Assembly: GCF_000024365.1 (NCBI RefSeq)
Contig: NC_013235.1
Span: 4,340,001 to 4,404,000 of the forward strand
Source of the DNA: Nakamurella multipartita DSM 44233
Lineage (GTDB): Bacteria > Actinomycetota > Actinomycetes > Mycobacteriales > Nakamurellaceae
Direction: 5' to 3'
DNA: 64,000 nucleotides
Shown here: positions 57,062 through 64,000 of the stretch, one piece after another
Numbering within the stretch: position 1 is the stretch's first letter
Layout: the number at the start of each line of letters is the position of its first letter
Program-made: the position numbers and the translations under genes
Notes under the pieces: model-generated
Told to the model about the DNA's origin: nothing
The model's input: only the letters and a program-made list of their open reading frames with translations
The model's database searches: none

Positions 57062-57907
57062 TCAGCGGTGGGCGGCCCAGAACTGCGGTTCCACCCGACC
57101 CTGGGCCACGATCACCGCGGGGCCGGTCAACATCGAGGTGCCGGGGGCGATGTCCACCGTGACCTGGCCGCCCGGCACGTTGACCAGGACGCGGCCCTGC
57201 GTCCGCCCGGCCGCGGCCAGCGTGGCCGCGGCCACGGCGACGGTGCCGGTCCCGCACGAACGGGTCTCTCCCACCCCACGCTCGTGCACCCGCATGGCCA
57301 CCTCGCCCGGGCCCTGCGCGGTGACGAACTCGATGTTCACCCCGTCGGGGAAGACCTGCGGATCGAATTCGGGCGCGTGGCTCAGGTCCAGCGCGGCCAA
57401 GGTCGACCGGTCGCCGATGTCCAGGCAGACCAGGTGCGGATTGCCGACGTCCACCGCGATCCCGGCGAATGCCGCATCGCCGATCGCCGCCCGGGAGGCG
57501 ACGCCCAGGGTGGCCGGTCCCATCTCGATCGAGACGTCGCCGCTGGTCTGCACATGGGCCACCCGGGGGCCGCCGCGAGTGCGGAACGGGATGCGGCCGG
57601 GCGCGGCCCAGCCGGCGTCGACCATGTAGCGAGCGAACAGCCGGGCGCCGTTGCCGCACATCTGGGCCAGCGATCCGTCGGCGTTGCGGTAGTCCATGAA
57701 GAACCCGCCGTCGGCGTCCGGCACCACCCGGATCACCCCGTCCCCGCCCAGCCCGGCCCGGCGGTCACACAGGGCGCGGACGCGGTTCTCGGTCAGATCC
57801 AGCTCGTCCGCGCGGTCGGGCAGCAGGACGAAGTCGTTCTCGGTGCCGTGCCCCTTGAGGAAAATGGGCCCGTCGGAATCGGCGGGGGCGGAGGGGGCGG
57901 CGGGCAC
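57062..57907 (-). CDS. dapF: Diaminopimelate epimerase
   Basis: DapF converts LL- to meso-diaminopimelate for lysine and peptidoglycan synthesis. The 281-residue protein shows both active-site cysteines: [19 protein letters not shown] and [17 protein letters not shown]. It also has [16 protein letters not shown] at the N-terminus and [12 protein letters not shown] in the middle. GTG 57907 is 4 bp downstream of the miaA stop. Confidence 0.97.
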   Translation of the reverse strand: MPAAPSAPADSDGPIFLKGHGTENDFVLLPDRADELDLTENRVRALCDRRAGLGGDGVIRVVPDADGGFFMDYRNADGSLAQMCGNGARLFARYMVDAGWAAPGRIPFRTRGGPRVAHVQTSGDVSIEMGPATLGVASRAAIGDAAFAGIAVDVGNPHLVCLDIGDRSTLAALDLSHAPEFDPQVFPDGVNIEFVTAQGPGEVAMRVHERGVGETRSCGTGTVAVAAATLAAAGRTQGRVLVNVPGGQVTVDIAPGTSMLTGPAVIVAQGRVEPQFWAAHR

Positions 57908-57911
57908 CGGC

Positions 57912-58838
57912 TCAGCTTACGGATGTGGCGGCGATCGCCTCCAACGCCCGATCGAGCAGATCGGCTCGATCCGCCGCCACCTCGATCATTCGATGGTCGC
58001 GCCGGAACCAGGACCGCTGCCGGCGCACGAAGCGCCGGGTCGCCTGGGTGGTCTGCGCGATGGCATCCGGCACGGTGGAGGTGCCGTCCAGCACGGCCAG
58101 GAACTGCGCGTATCCCAGCGCCCGGGAGGCCGTCACCCCCTGACGCAGGCCCCGCGTCGCCAATTGCCGGACCTCGTCGAGCAGGCCGAGCTCGACCATC
58201 CGCTGCACCCGGTCGGCCAGCCGGACGTCCAACCCGGCGGTCTCCCGGTCCAGCAGCAGTTGGACCGCGTCGAACGCGGGGGCCCCGTACCGGGGCATCG
58301 TCGCGCTGAACGGGCGCCCGGTCAGCTCGATCACCTCCAGCGCGCGGACGATCTTGCGCCCGTTGGCCGGGCCGATGCTCAGCGCCGCATCCGGGTCCAC
58401 CTCCCGGAGCCGCTCGGCCAGCGCGGCCGGGCCGAGGACGGCAAGCTCGTCCTCCAACCGGGATCGCACGGCCGGGTCGGTCGCCGGGAACTCGATCGAG
58501 TCGACCACGGCCCGGATGTACAGGCCCGACCCGCCGACCAGCAGCGGAGTGCGGCCGCGGGCCAGGATGTCCTGGACCAGCGCCCCCGCGTCGCGTTGGT
58601 AGGCGGCGACGGTCGCGGTCTGGGTCACCTCCAGCACGTCGAGCAAATGGTGCGGCACACCGCGACGCTCGGCCGGCGGCAACTTGGCCGTGCCGATGTC
58701 CATACCCCGGTACAGCTGCATGGAGTCGGCGTTGATCACCTCGCCGTCGAGCCGTTCGGCCAGGTCCAGGGCGAGTTCGGACTTGCCGGTGCCGGTCGGG
58801 CCGGCGACCACCACCAGCCGGCTCACCCCCGGCTCCAA
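57912..58838 (-). CDS. miaA: tRNA dimethylallyltransferase MiaA
   Basis: MiaA adds the dimethylallyl group to N6 of A37 in tRNAs reading UNN codons. This is the substrate later thiomethylated by MiaB, which is encoded 3 kb away. The 308-residue protein has the P-loop VAGPTGTGKSELALDLAERL, INADSMQLYRGMDIGTAKL, HHLLDVLEV, LVGGSGLYIRAVVD and RRFVRRQRSWFRRDHR. It overlaps the preceding gene by 16 nt. Confidence 0.97.
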   Translation of the reverse strand: MEPGVSRLVVVAGPTGTGKSELALDLAERLDGEVINADSMQLYRGMDIGTAKLPPAERRGVPHHLLDVLEVTQTATVAAYQRDAGALVQDILARGRTPLLVGGSGLYIRAVVDSIEFPATDPAVRSRLEDELAVLGPAALAERLREVDPDAALSIGPANGRKIVRALEVIELTGRPFSATMPRYGAPAFDAVQLLLDRETAGLDVRLADRVQRMVELGLLDEVRQLATRGLRQGVTASRALGYAQFLAVLDGTSTVPDAIAQTTQATRRFVRRQRSWFRRDHRMIEVAADRADLLDRALEAIAATSVS

Positions 58839-59533
58839 CGCCAGCCGGCCACCAGGTAGCCCACCCCGTACGGGTGCGCGCCGTAGAGCAGCTCGGCGCC
58901 GGTCGGCGGCTCGGCCACGGTCAGCAGGGCCAGCACGCGCAGCGGGTCGGTGACGGCCAGCAGCTGCCGCCCGAGGTCGCGGTCGGCGCAGGCCCGGGCC
59001 AGGGCCGCCGGGTCGCCGTCGCCCAGGGCGGCGGCCAGCGCATCGTCGAACTCGGCGCTGCGGTCGTCCCGCCGGCCCGGGGCGTGCTCACCGTGGGCGG
59101 CGGCGCCGTCGGCCACCACCAACAAGCCGATCCGGGACTCGTCCTCGGGGGCGGTGATCAGGGCGGCCGCGGCGGCCGGGTCGGTGCCGGTCTCCACCAT
59201 CAGCACGCGGGTCAGGTCCAGCTCCGGCCGGGCCCGGCGCAGCACGGCCGCCCCGACGATGCTGCCCACCGCCGGATCGATCACCGGCGGTGCACCGTCG
59301 CCCAGATCCCGACGGCGCAGCGGCGACCCGCCCGGCACCGTGCCGGGCGGCAGCCGACGGGCCGGCGACGGCCATCGCGCGGCGCTGACCAGCACGATCC
59401 GGTCGGCCCCGGACAGCCCGCCCACCGCCTGCCGGCAGGCGGCCGTCAGCTCGGAGGTACGCGCGGCGATCGGGTCGGCCACCCCGGGCACCAGAAACGG
59501 CGCCCCCGGCACGACGGCGGCAGCGACGATCAC
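58823..59533 (-). CDS. Class III extradiol dioxygenase-like protein
   Basis: This protein of about 236 residues is related to the LigB/MEMO fold and is found upstream of miaA in actinobacteria (the mycobacterial Rv2728c slot). It starts VIVAAAVVPGAPFLVPGVAD and ends LLYGAHPYGVGYLVAGWRW, with LLVVADGAAAHGEHAPGRRD in the middle. The catalytic metal residues are not certain, so activity is unproven. GTG 59533 is the start of homology; the frame is open upstream to 59785. It is in an operon with miaA, dapF and hflX. Confidence 0.78.
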   Translation of the reverse strand: MIVAAAVVPGAPFLVPGVADPIAARTSELTAACRQAVGGLSGADRIVLVSAARWPSPARRLPPGTVPGGSPLRRRDLGDGAPPVIDPAVGSIVGAAVLRRARPELDLTRVLMVETGTDPAAAAALITAPEDESRIGLLVVADGAAAHGEHAPGRRDDRSAEFDDALAAALGDGDPAALARACADRDLGRQLLAVTDPLRVLALLTVAEPPTGAELLYGAHPYGVGYLVAGWRWSRG

Positions 59534-59752
59534 GACTGGCTCACGCCGCCACCCCTGAGTTCCGGATTTCGCTGGTCTTGTGTGTCCCGTGCAGGCTAAC
59601 CATCGATCGCACGGGACCCCCTCTCGCCCGGTATGGGGGCAGCGGGCACACTGGACGTGATGTCGGCCACGCCGGCGATGCATATGTAAGGGAGCGCCGC
59701 GAGGCGCCCGGGGGCCATGACGGTTCCCTTGAGCGGTAGGAGCGTGTGACCG

Positions 59753-61774
59753 ATGCCCGACGACGTCACGACCACCGAAGGACATTCTTCCGGAGAGCCG
59801 GCCGGCGCGGACCGCCCGGACCCCACGCTCAGCGTGCCGGAGACCCCGGATTCGCCGGACATCCCCACCCCGGAACCGGGCGCCCCGGCGCCGGCTCCGG
59901 AGGTGCCGGACCTGCCCGAACTCCCCGACCTACCGGACCTTCCCGACGCTCCCGCGCCCCCGTCGACCACGACGCCCACCGACGACGCCGCACCCGCGGC
60001 CGGGACGGACGAGGGCTCGGCCGCGGGTGCGGACGAGCTCGCCCACGCCGGATCGAGCGGGCCCGTCCCGATGCCGACGGTCGCCCCACGCACGCCACCG
60101 GTCGCGATCCCGACCGTGGCGCCGTCGATCGAACCCGCGCCGATGCCCTCCCCGATCACGACCAGCACCCCGGCCGATGCGCCCGACCAGCCGACCGTCG
60201 AGCCCGCGACGGATCAACCGGCACCGGCCGACCAGGCCGACGCTGCACCGGCCGAGCAGACCGACGCTGCACCGGCCGACCAGGCCGACGCTGCACCGGC
60301 CGACCAATCCGACGACGCCGCGCCCGAGCCGGCGGCCGCTCCACACCCGGACGCCGACCCGGCCACCAGCACGCCGGCTCCCGCGACCCCCGGGCAGCGG
60401 CCGGGCCAGCGTGGTCCTCGTCCCCGCGGCGGGCGTCCCGGGTCGCCGGGGTCGCGCCCCGGTGGCCGGCCGGGTGGCCCGGGCGGCGGCCGGCCCAGCC
60501 CGGTGCCGGCGACGCCCACGCACGCCCCGGCGCACTCGACGGTGGTCGAGCCGGTGGTCGACAGCGTCGACCCGCACGAGTGGGGCCGCATCGACGACGA
60601 CGGTGTCGTCTACGTCCGCACGGCCGCCGGCGAGCGCGCGATCGGCAACTGGCAGGCCGGTGACGCGGAGGCCGGGCTGGCCCACTTCGGCCGCAAGTTC
60701 GACGACTTCAACACCGAGATCGCTTTGCTGGAGGCGCGTCTGGCCTCCGGCACGGGTGATCCCAAGGCCACGAAGGCGCAGGCCATCGCGCTGCGCGACC
60801 AGGTCGAGTCGCTGTCGGCGATCGGTGATCTGGACAACGCGGCGGTCCGGCTGGAGATCGTGATCGGCGTCGCCGACGCCGCCATCGCCGGCGCCTCCAC
60901 CGCCCGGATCGCGGCCCGCAACGCCGCGATCAAGGCCAAGGAGGACCTGTGCGCGGAGGCGGAGGCCCTGGCCGAGTCGACCCAGTGGAAGTCCACCGGC
61001 GACCGGCTCAAGGCGATCGTGGACGAGTGGCGCACCATCCGCGGCATCGACCGCAAGACCGATGACGCGCTGTGGAAGCGGTTCGCCAAGGCCCGGGACA
61101 CCTTCACCCGGCGCCGGGGCTCCCACTTCGCCGAACTGGACAAGCAGCGGGGCGCCGCCCGGGAGGCCAAGGAAGAGCTGATCAAGCGGGCCGAGGCGCT
61201 CTCGGACGCCAGCGACTGGGGCGAGACGGCGGCCAAGTACCGCGCCCTGATGGAGGAGTGGAAGGCCACCGGCCGGGCTCCGCGCGACGTCGAGGACGCG
61301 CTGTGGGCGCGTTTCCGGGCCGCGCAGGAGAAGTTCTTCTCCCGCCGGAACAAGGTGTTCTCCGACCGGGACGCCGAGTTCGCGGCCAACGCCGCGACCA
61401 AGGAAAAGCTGCTCACCGAGGCCGAGAAGATTGACCCGGCAGCCGGTCTGGACCAGGCCAAGGCCAAGATGCGCTCGATCCACGAGCGCTGGGAGGCGGC
61501 CGGCAAGGTCCCCCGGGAACGGATCCGGGACCTCGATCAGCGCCTGAAGACGATCGAGGACCGCATCAAGGCGGCCGAGGATCGGCAGTGGCGGCGCACC
61601 GACCCGGAGACCGACGCGCGGGTGGCGCAGTTCCGGGCCCGGGTCGAGTCGTTCCAGGCCCAGGCGGCCAAGGCCCGCGCGGCCGGGGACGAGCGCAAGG
61701 CCAAGCAGGCCGAGGCCCAGGCCAAGCAGTGGGAGGAATGGCTCAAGACCGCGCAGAGCGCGGTCGACCGTTAG
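59753..61774 (+). CDS. DUF349 protein with disordered N-terminus
   Basis: This 673-residue protein's first 260 or so residues are disordered and Pro/Ala/Asp/Thr-rich, including three copies of QADAAPAD-like octads. From about residue 265 it has VEPVVDSVDPHEWGRIDDDG, then a long helical region with several DUF349 repeats, each with a W-x3-G or R-x-LW-x-RF motif (TDDALWKRFAKARDTFTRRR; VEDALWARFRAAQEKFFSRR; RSIHERWEAAGKVPRE). The function of the family is poorly known. It is divergent from the miaA operon and convergent with miaB, as in mycobacteria. Confidence 0.9.
   Translation: MPDDVTTTEGHSSGEPAGADRPDPTLSVPETPDSPDIPTPEPGAPAPAPEVPDLPELPDLPDLPDAPAPPSTTTPTDDAAPAAGTDEGSAAGADELAHAGSSGPVPMPTVAPRTPPVAIPTVAPSIEPAPMPSPITTSTPADAPDQPTVEPATDQPAPADQADAAPAEQTDAAPADQADAAPADQSDDAAPEPAAAPHPDADPATSTPAPATPGQRPGQRGPRPRGGRPGSPGSRPGGRPGGPGGGRPSPVPATPTHAPAHSTVVEPVVDSVDPHEWGRIDDDGVVYVRTAAGERAIGNWQAGDAEAGLAHFGRKFDDFNTEIALLEARLASGTGDPKATKAQAIALRDQVESLSAIGDLDNAAVRLEIVIGVADAAIAGASTARIAARNAAIKAKEDLCAEAEALAESTQWKSTGDRLKAIVDEWRTIRGIDRKTDDALWKRFAKARDTFTRRRGSHFAELDKQRGAAREAKEELIKRAEALSDASDWGETAAKYRALMEEWKATGRAPRDVEDALWARFRAAQEKFFSRRNKVFSDRDAEFAANAATKEKLLTEAEKIDPAAGLDQAKAKMRSIHERWEAAGKVPRERIRDLDQRLKTIEDRIKAAEDRQWRRTDPETDARVAQFRARVESFQAQAAKARAAGDERKAKQAEAQAKQWEEWLKTAQSAVDR
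60233..60313 (+). repeat. 24-bp tandem repeat in the DUF349 gene
   Basis: Three near-identical 24-bp units (60233-60256, 60257-60280, 60281-60304) and a partial fourth encode the octad Q-A/T-D-A-A-P-A-D/E. They lie in the disordered region and are likely length-variable by slippage. Confidence 0.8.
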
Positions 61775-61795
61775 CCGGCCCGCAGGCCCACACCG

Positions 61796-61824
61796 GCCGG
61801 CCCTGAGCGTGTGCCGGGGCCGGC
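61796..61824. terminator. Hairpin between convergent DUF349 and miaB genes
   Basis: GCCGGCCC (61796-61803) pairs with GGGCCGGC (61817-61824) over a 13-nt loop, ending directly at the miaB stop. It can serve both strands. Confidence 0.6.
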
Positions 61825-63363
61825 TCAGCCGCAGGCGGTGACCGGCTCCGGCGAGCGGGCCGGCCGGCCCACCGACGGCATGCCCAACCCCACCCCCGGG
61901 GTGATCAACGCGGTGCCCTCCAGCGAGCGATCGCCGGCCCGGGTCCGCCGATGCGTCAGCACACCCTCGTCCGCCACCAGGTGGTGCGGGGCGGCCCGGG
62001 TCACGGTCACCGTGACCACGTCACCGGGCCGGATCGACCCGCTGACCCCGGCCGCAGCGGCAGTGGCAGCGGCAGTGGCAGTGGCAGGTTGCGGCGCGAA
62101 GTGCACCAGCCGCCCGTCGCGGGCCCGCCCGGTCAGCCGTCCACTGCTGTTGTCCTTGCGACCCTCCCCCGCCGAGACCAGCAACTCCACGGTCCGTCCG
62201 ACCTGGCGCTGGTTCTCGGTCAGGGCGGACTCGGTGACGATCTCGGTGAGCCGGCCGAACCGTTCGGCGACCACCTCCGGCGGGACCTGATCGGGCAGGG
62301 TGGCCGCCGGGGTACCGGGCCGCGGCGAGTACTGGAAGGTGAAGGCGCCGGCGAAGCGGGATCGGCGCACCACGTCCAGGGTCTGCTCGAAGTCCTCGTC
62401 CGTCTCGCCCGGGAAGCCGACGATGATGTCGGTGGTGATGGCCGCGTCCGGCATCGCCGCGCGGACCTCGTCCAGGATCGCCAGGTAACGGGTGGAGCGG
62501 TAGGAGCGGCGCATCGCCTTGAGCACCCGGTCGGAGCCGGACTGCAGCGGCATGTGCAGCTGGTGGCACACGTTCGGCGTCTGGGCCATCGCCTCGATGA
62601 CGTCCGGGGTGAAGTCCTTGGGATGCGGCGAGGTGAAGCGGACCCGCTCCAGCCCGTCGATGGCCCCGCAGGCCCGCAGCAGCTTGCCGAACGCCTGCCG
62701 GTCGCCGAACTGGACGCCGTAGGAGTTCACGTTCTGCCCGAGCAGGGTCACCTCCAGCACCCCGTCGTCGACGAGCATCTGCACCTCGGCCAGCACGTCA
62801 CCGGGTCGGCGGTCGGCCTCCTTGCCGCGCAGCGAGGGCACGATGCAGAACGTGCAGGTGTTGTTGCAGCCCACCGAGATGGACACCCAGCCGGCATAGT
62901 GCGAGTCCCGCTTGGCCGGCAGCGAGGACGGGAAGACCTCCAGCGCGTCCAGGATCTCCACCTGGGCCTGCTCGTAGTGCCGGGCCCGCTCCAGCAGCGT
63001 GGGCAGCGACCCCACGTTGTGGGTGCCGAACACGACGTCGACCCACGGGGCGCGGCGCACGATCTCGCCCCGGTCCTTCTGGGCCAGGCAGCCACCGACC
63101 GCGATCTGCATGCCCGGGCGCTTGGCCTTGACCGACGCCAGGTGGCCCAGGTTGCCGTAGAGCTTGTTGTCCGCGTTCTCCCGGACCGCGCACGTGTTGA
63201 ACACGACCACGTCGGCCGGGTCGCCATCGTCGGCCGCCCGGTACCCGGCACCCTCCAGCAGCCCGGACAGCCGCTCGGAATCGTGCACGTTCATCTGGCA
63301 CCCGAAGGTACGGACCTGATAGGTCCTGGTCCGGGCCGGGCTGTCGGTCACTGCTGCGCTCAC
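61825..63363 (-). CDS. miaB: tRNA-2-methylthio-N6-dimethylallyladenosine synthase MiaB
   Basis: This 512-residue radical-SAM methylthiotransferase thiomethylates i6A37 in tRNA. The N-terminal cluster cysteines are in [29 protein letters not shown] and [14 protein letters not shown]. The radical-SAM CxxxCxxC is in [40 protein letters not shown] follows. The C-terminal TRAM domain carries an Ala/Thr insertion (ATATAAATAAAAG) encoded by a GGCAGT microsatellite at 62055-62090. The extra tail after the TRAM domain is Gly/Pro/Arg-rich. Confidence 0.97.
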   Translation of the reverse strand: MSAAVTDSPARTRTYQVRTFGCQMNVHDSERLSGLLEGAGYRAADDGDPADVVVFNTCAVRENADNKLYGNLGHLASVKAKRPGMQIAVGGCLAQKDRGEIVRRAPWVDVVFGTHNVGSLPTLLERARHYEQAQVEILDALEVFPSSLPAKRDSHYAGWVSISVGCNNTCTFCIVPSLRGKEADRRPGDVLAEVQMLVDDGVLEVTLLGQNVNSYGVQFGDRQAFGKLLRACGAIDGLERVRFTSPHPKDFTPDVIEAMAQTPNVCHQLHMPLQSGSDRVLKAMRRSYRSTRYLAILDEVRAAMPDAAITTDIIVGFPGETDEDFEQTLDVVRRSRFAGAFTFQYSPRPGTPAATLPDQVPPEVVAERFGRLTEIVTESALTENQRQVGRTVELLVSAGEGRKDNSSGRLTGRARDGRLVHFAPQPATATAAATAAAAGVSGSIRPGDVVTVTVTRAAPHHLVADEGVLTHRRTRAGDRSLEGTALITPGVGLGMPSVGRPARSPEPVTACG

Positions 63364-63567
63364 GACGATCAGGGTAGTTGCCGCCGGCGCGGGCCGGGGC
63401 GACTCGCACGGGGTGACCGGCGGGGACGAGATCGCCCGAACGGCTGCACCAGGTCACCGCTTGCGTAAAGGTTCGATTACTGCTGGGCCGTTTGGTGTTC
63501 ATGTGCGGGCGGTGTGTGACAGTCTCGAACGACCTGTGAGTCCGATGCCACCACTTGGGGAGGGTTT
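63364..63567. other. miaB / amino-acid ABC intergenic region
   Basis: This is a 204-bp divergent spacer, less GC-rich towards 63460-63560. I do not see a convincing -35/-10 pair or operator. Confidence 0.35.
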
Positions 63568-64000
63568 GTGACCGCTGGCAGCACGCCGTCGACGTCGGCG
63601 CAGCCGATGATTTCGATGCACGACGTCGACAAGCATTTCGGAGCGCTGCACGTGCTCAAGAACATCCAACTGGAGGTCCCGGCCGGCCAGGTGGTCATCG
63701 TCATCGGACCGTCCGGTTCCGGGAAGTCGACCCTGTGCCGCACGATCAACCGGCTCGAGTCGATCGACTCGGGTCGGATCGCGATCGACGGGATTCCACT
63801 GCCCGAGGAGGGCAAGGGGCTGGCTCAGCTCCGGGCCGACGTGGGCATGGTCTTCCAGTCGTTCAACCTGTTCGCGCACAGGACGATCCTGCAGAACGTC
63901 ACCCTCGGCCCGACCAAGGTCCGCAAGATGAACAAGACCGAGGCCGACGAGTTGGCGATCTCGTTGCTCAAGCGCGTGGGCATCGAGGCGCAAAAGGACA
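63568..64000 (+). CDS. Polar amino-acid ABC transporter ATP-binding protein, partial
   Basis: These are the first 144 codons of a PAAT-family ATPase (GluA/GlnQ type). They include MISMHDVDKHFGALHVLKNI, Walker A IGPSGSGKSTLCRTINRLE, and the Q-loop MVFQSFNLFAHRTILQNVTL with the PTKVRKMNKTEA segment typical of glutamate/glutamine importers. The signature and Walker B lie outside the window. GTG 63568 has a GGGGAGGG site; an internal ATG at 63607 is possible. Confidence 0.93.
   Translation, partial: MTAGSTPSTSAQPMISMHDVDKHFGALHVLKNIQLEVPAGQVVIVIGPSGSGKSTLCRTINRLESIDSGRIAIDGIPLPEEGKGLAQLRADVGMVFQSFNLFAHRTILQNVTLGPTKVRKMNKTEADELAISLLKRVGIEAQKD

Noticed and set aside
1-64000. CRISPR arrays, insertion sequences, prophage or integrative elements
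   Set aside because: No regularly spaced repeats with spacers, transposase or integrase genes, or long terminal inverted repeats were found. The sugar island has no visible att sites, and its composition matches its flanks.

Overview
The window is chromosomal DNA of a very high-GC Gram-positive actinobacterium. The evidence is the dcw start (mraZ-rsmH-ftsL-ftsI), a WhiB protein, DUF3040, the nrdR / LysM / lexA block followed by hflX-dapF-miaA-DUF349-miaB (an order also seen in mycobacteria), and TCGAAC-N4-GTTCGA type SOS boxes. A Nakamurella-like member of the Frankineae fits the content, but that is inference. I see no rRNA, tRNA, CRISPR array, insertion sequence or prophage. One gene (DUF58) is broken by a 1-nt frameshift.

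Layout. 1-3.5 kb, minus strand: dcw cluster (ftsI partial, ftsL-like, rsmH, mraZ) with a clear MraZ operator. 3.8-9.1 kb: GtrA-like membrane protein, then a plus-strand moxR-DUF58-transglutaminase operon. 9.4-13.2 kb: DUF3040, methyltransferase, ParA-like ATPase, HEPN protein and acetyltransferase, with a perfect SOS box between the last two. 13.2-21.1 kb, minus strand: DUF885 peptidase and a complete Mrp Na+/H+ antiporter operon (mrpAB fused, C, D, E, F, G). 21.3-25.5 kb: WhiB, then universal stress protein / MFS sugar porter / SRPBCC protein, divergent from a LacI repressor. 25.5-30.4 kb: membrane coiled-coil protein, substrate-binding+VWA lipoprotein-like protein, a 27-residue ORF, AlkB, and a cystathionine gamma-synthase/lyase family enzyme.

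30.4-49.1 kb is the accessory highlight: a sugar or polyol catabolic island. It holds a PPOX-type flavoprotein, three LacI regulators, a mannitol-dehydrogenase family enzyme, an L-xylulose-reductase-like SDR, a DUF4432 epimerase-like protein, a PfkB kinase fused to a phosphomannose isomerase, two different class I aldolases, a Gfo/Idh dehydrogenase, a three-gene sugar ABC importer, a P-loop kinase fused to a HAD phosphatase, and an FGGY kinase. Two different palindromic operators are repeated across the island. GACACGCGTGTC-like sites occur at three loci, where they overlap the -35 boxes of four promoters. A pair of AACAACGTTGTT sites lies at one divergent promoter. The substrate is not settled; a polyol or ketose taken up by the ABC system, oxidised, phosphorylated and cleaved to triose phosphates is the likeliest scheme.

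49.2-63.4 kb is conserved housekeeping: B12-dependent ribonucleotide reductase nrdJ with its repressor nrdR (candidate NrdR boxes), a LysM division-inhibitor-like gene divergent from lexA (two SOS boxes), a TatA-like protein, hflX, dapF, miaA, an extradiol-dioxygenase-like protein, a DUF349 protein and miaB. At 63.6 kb an amino-acid ABC transporter ATPase begins and runs off the window.
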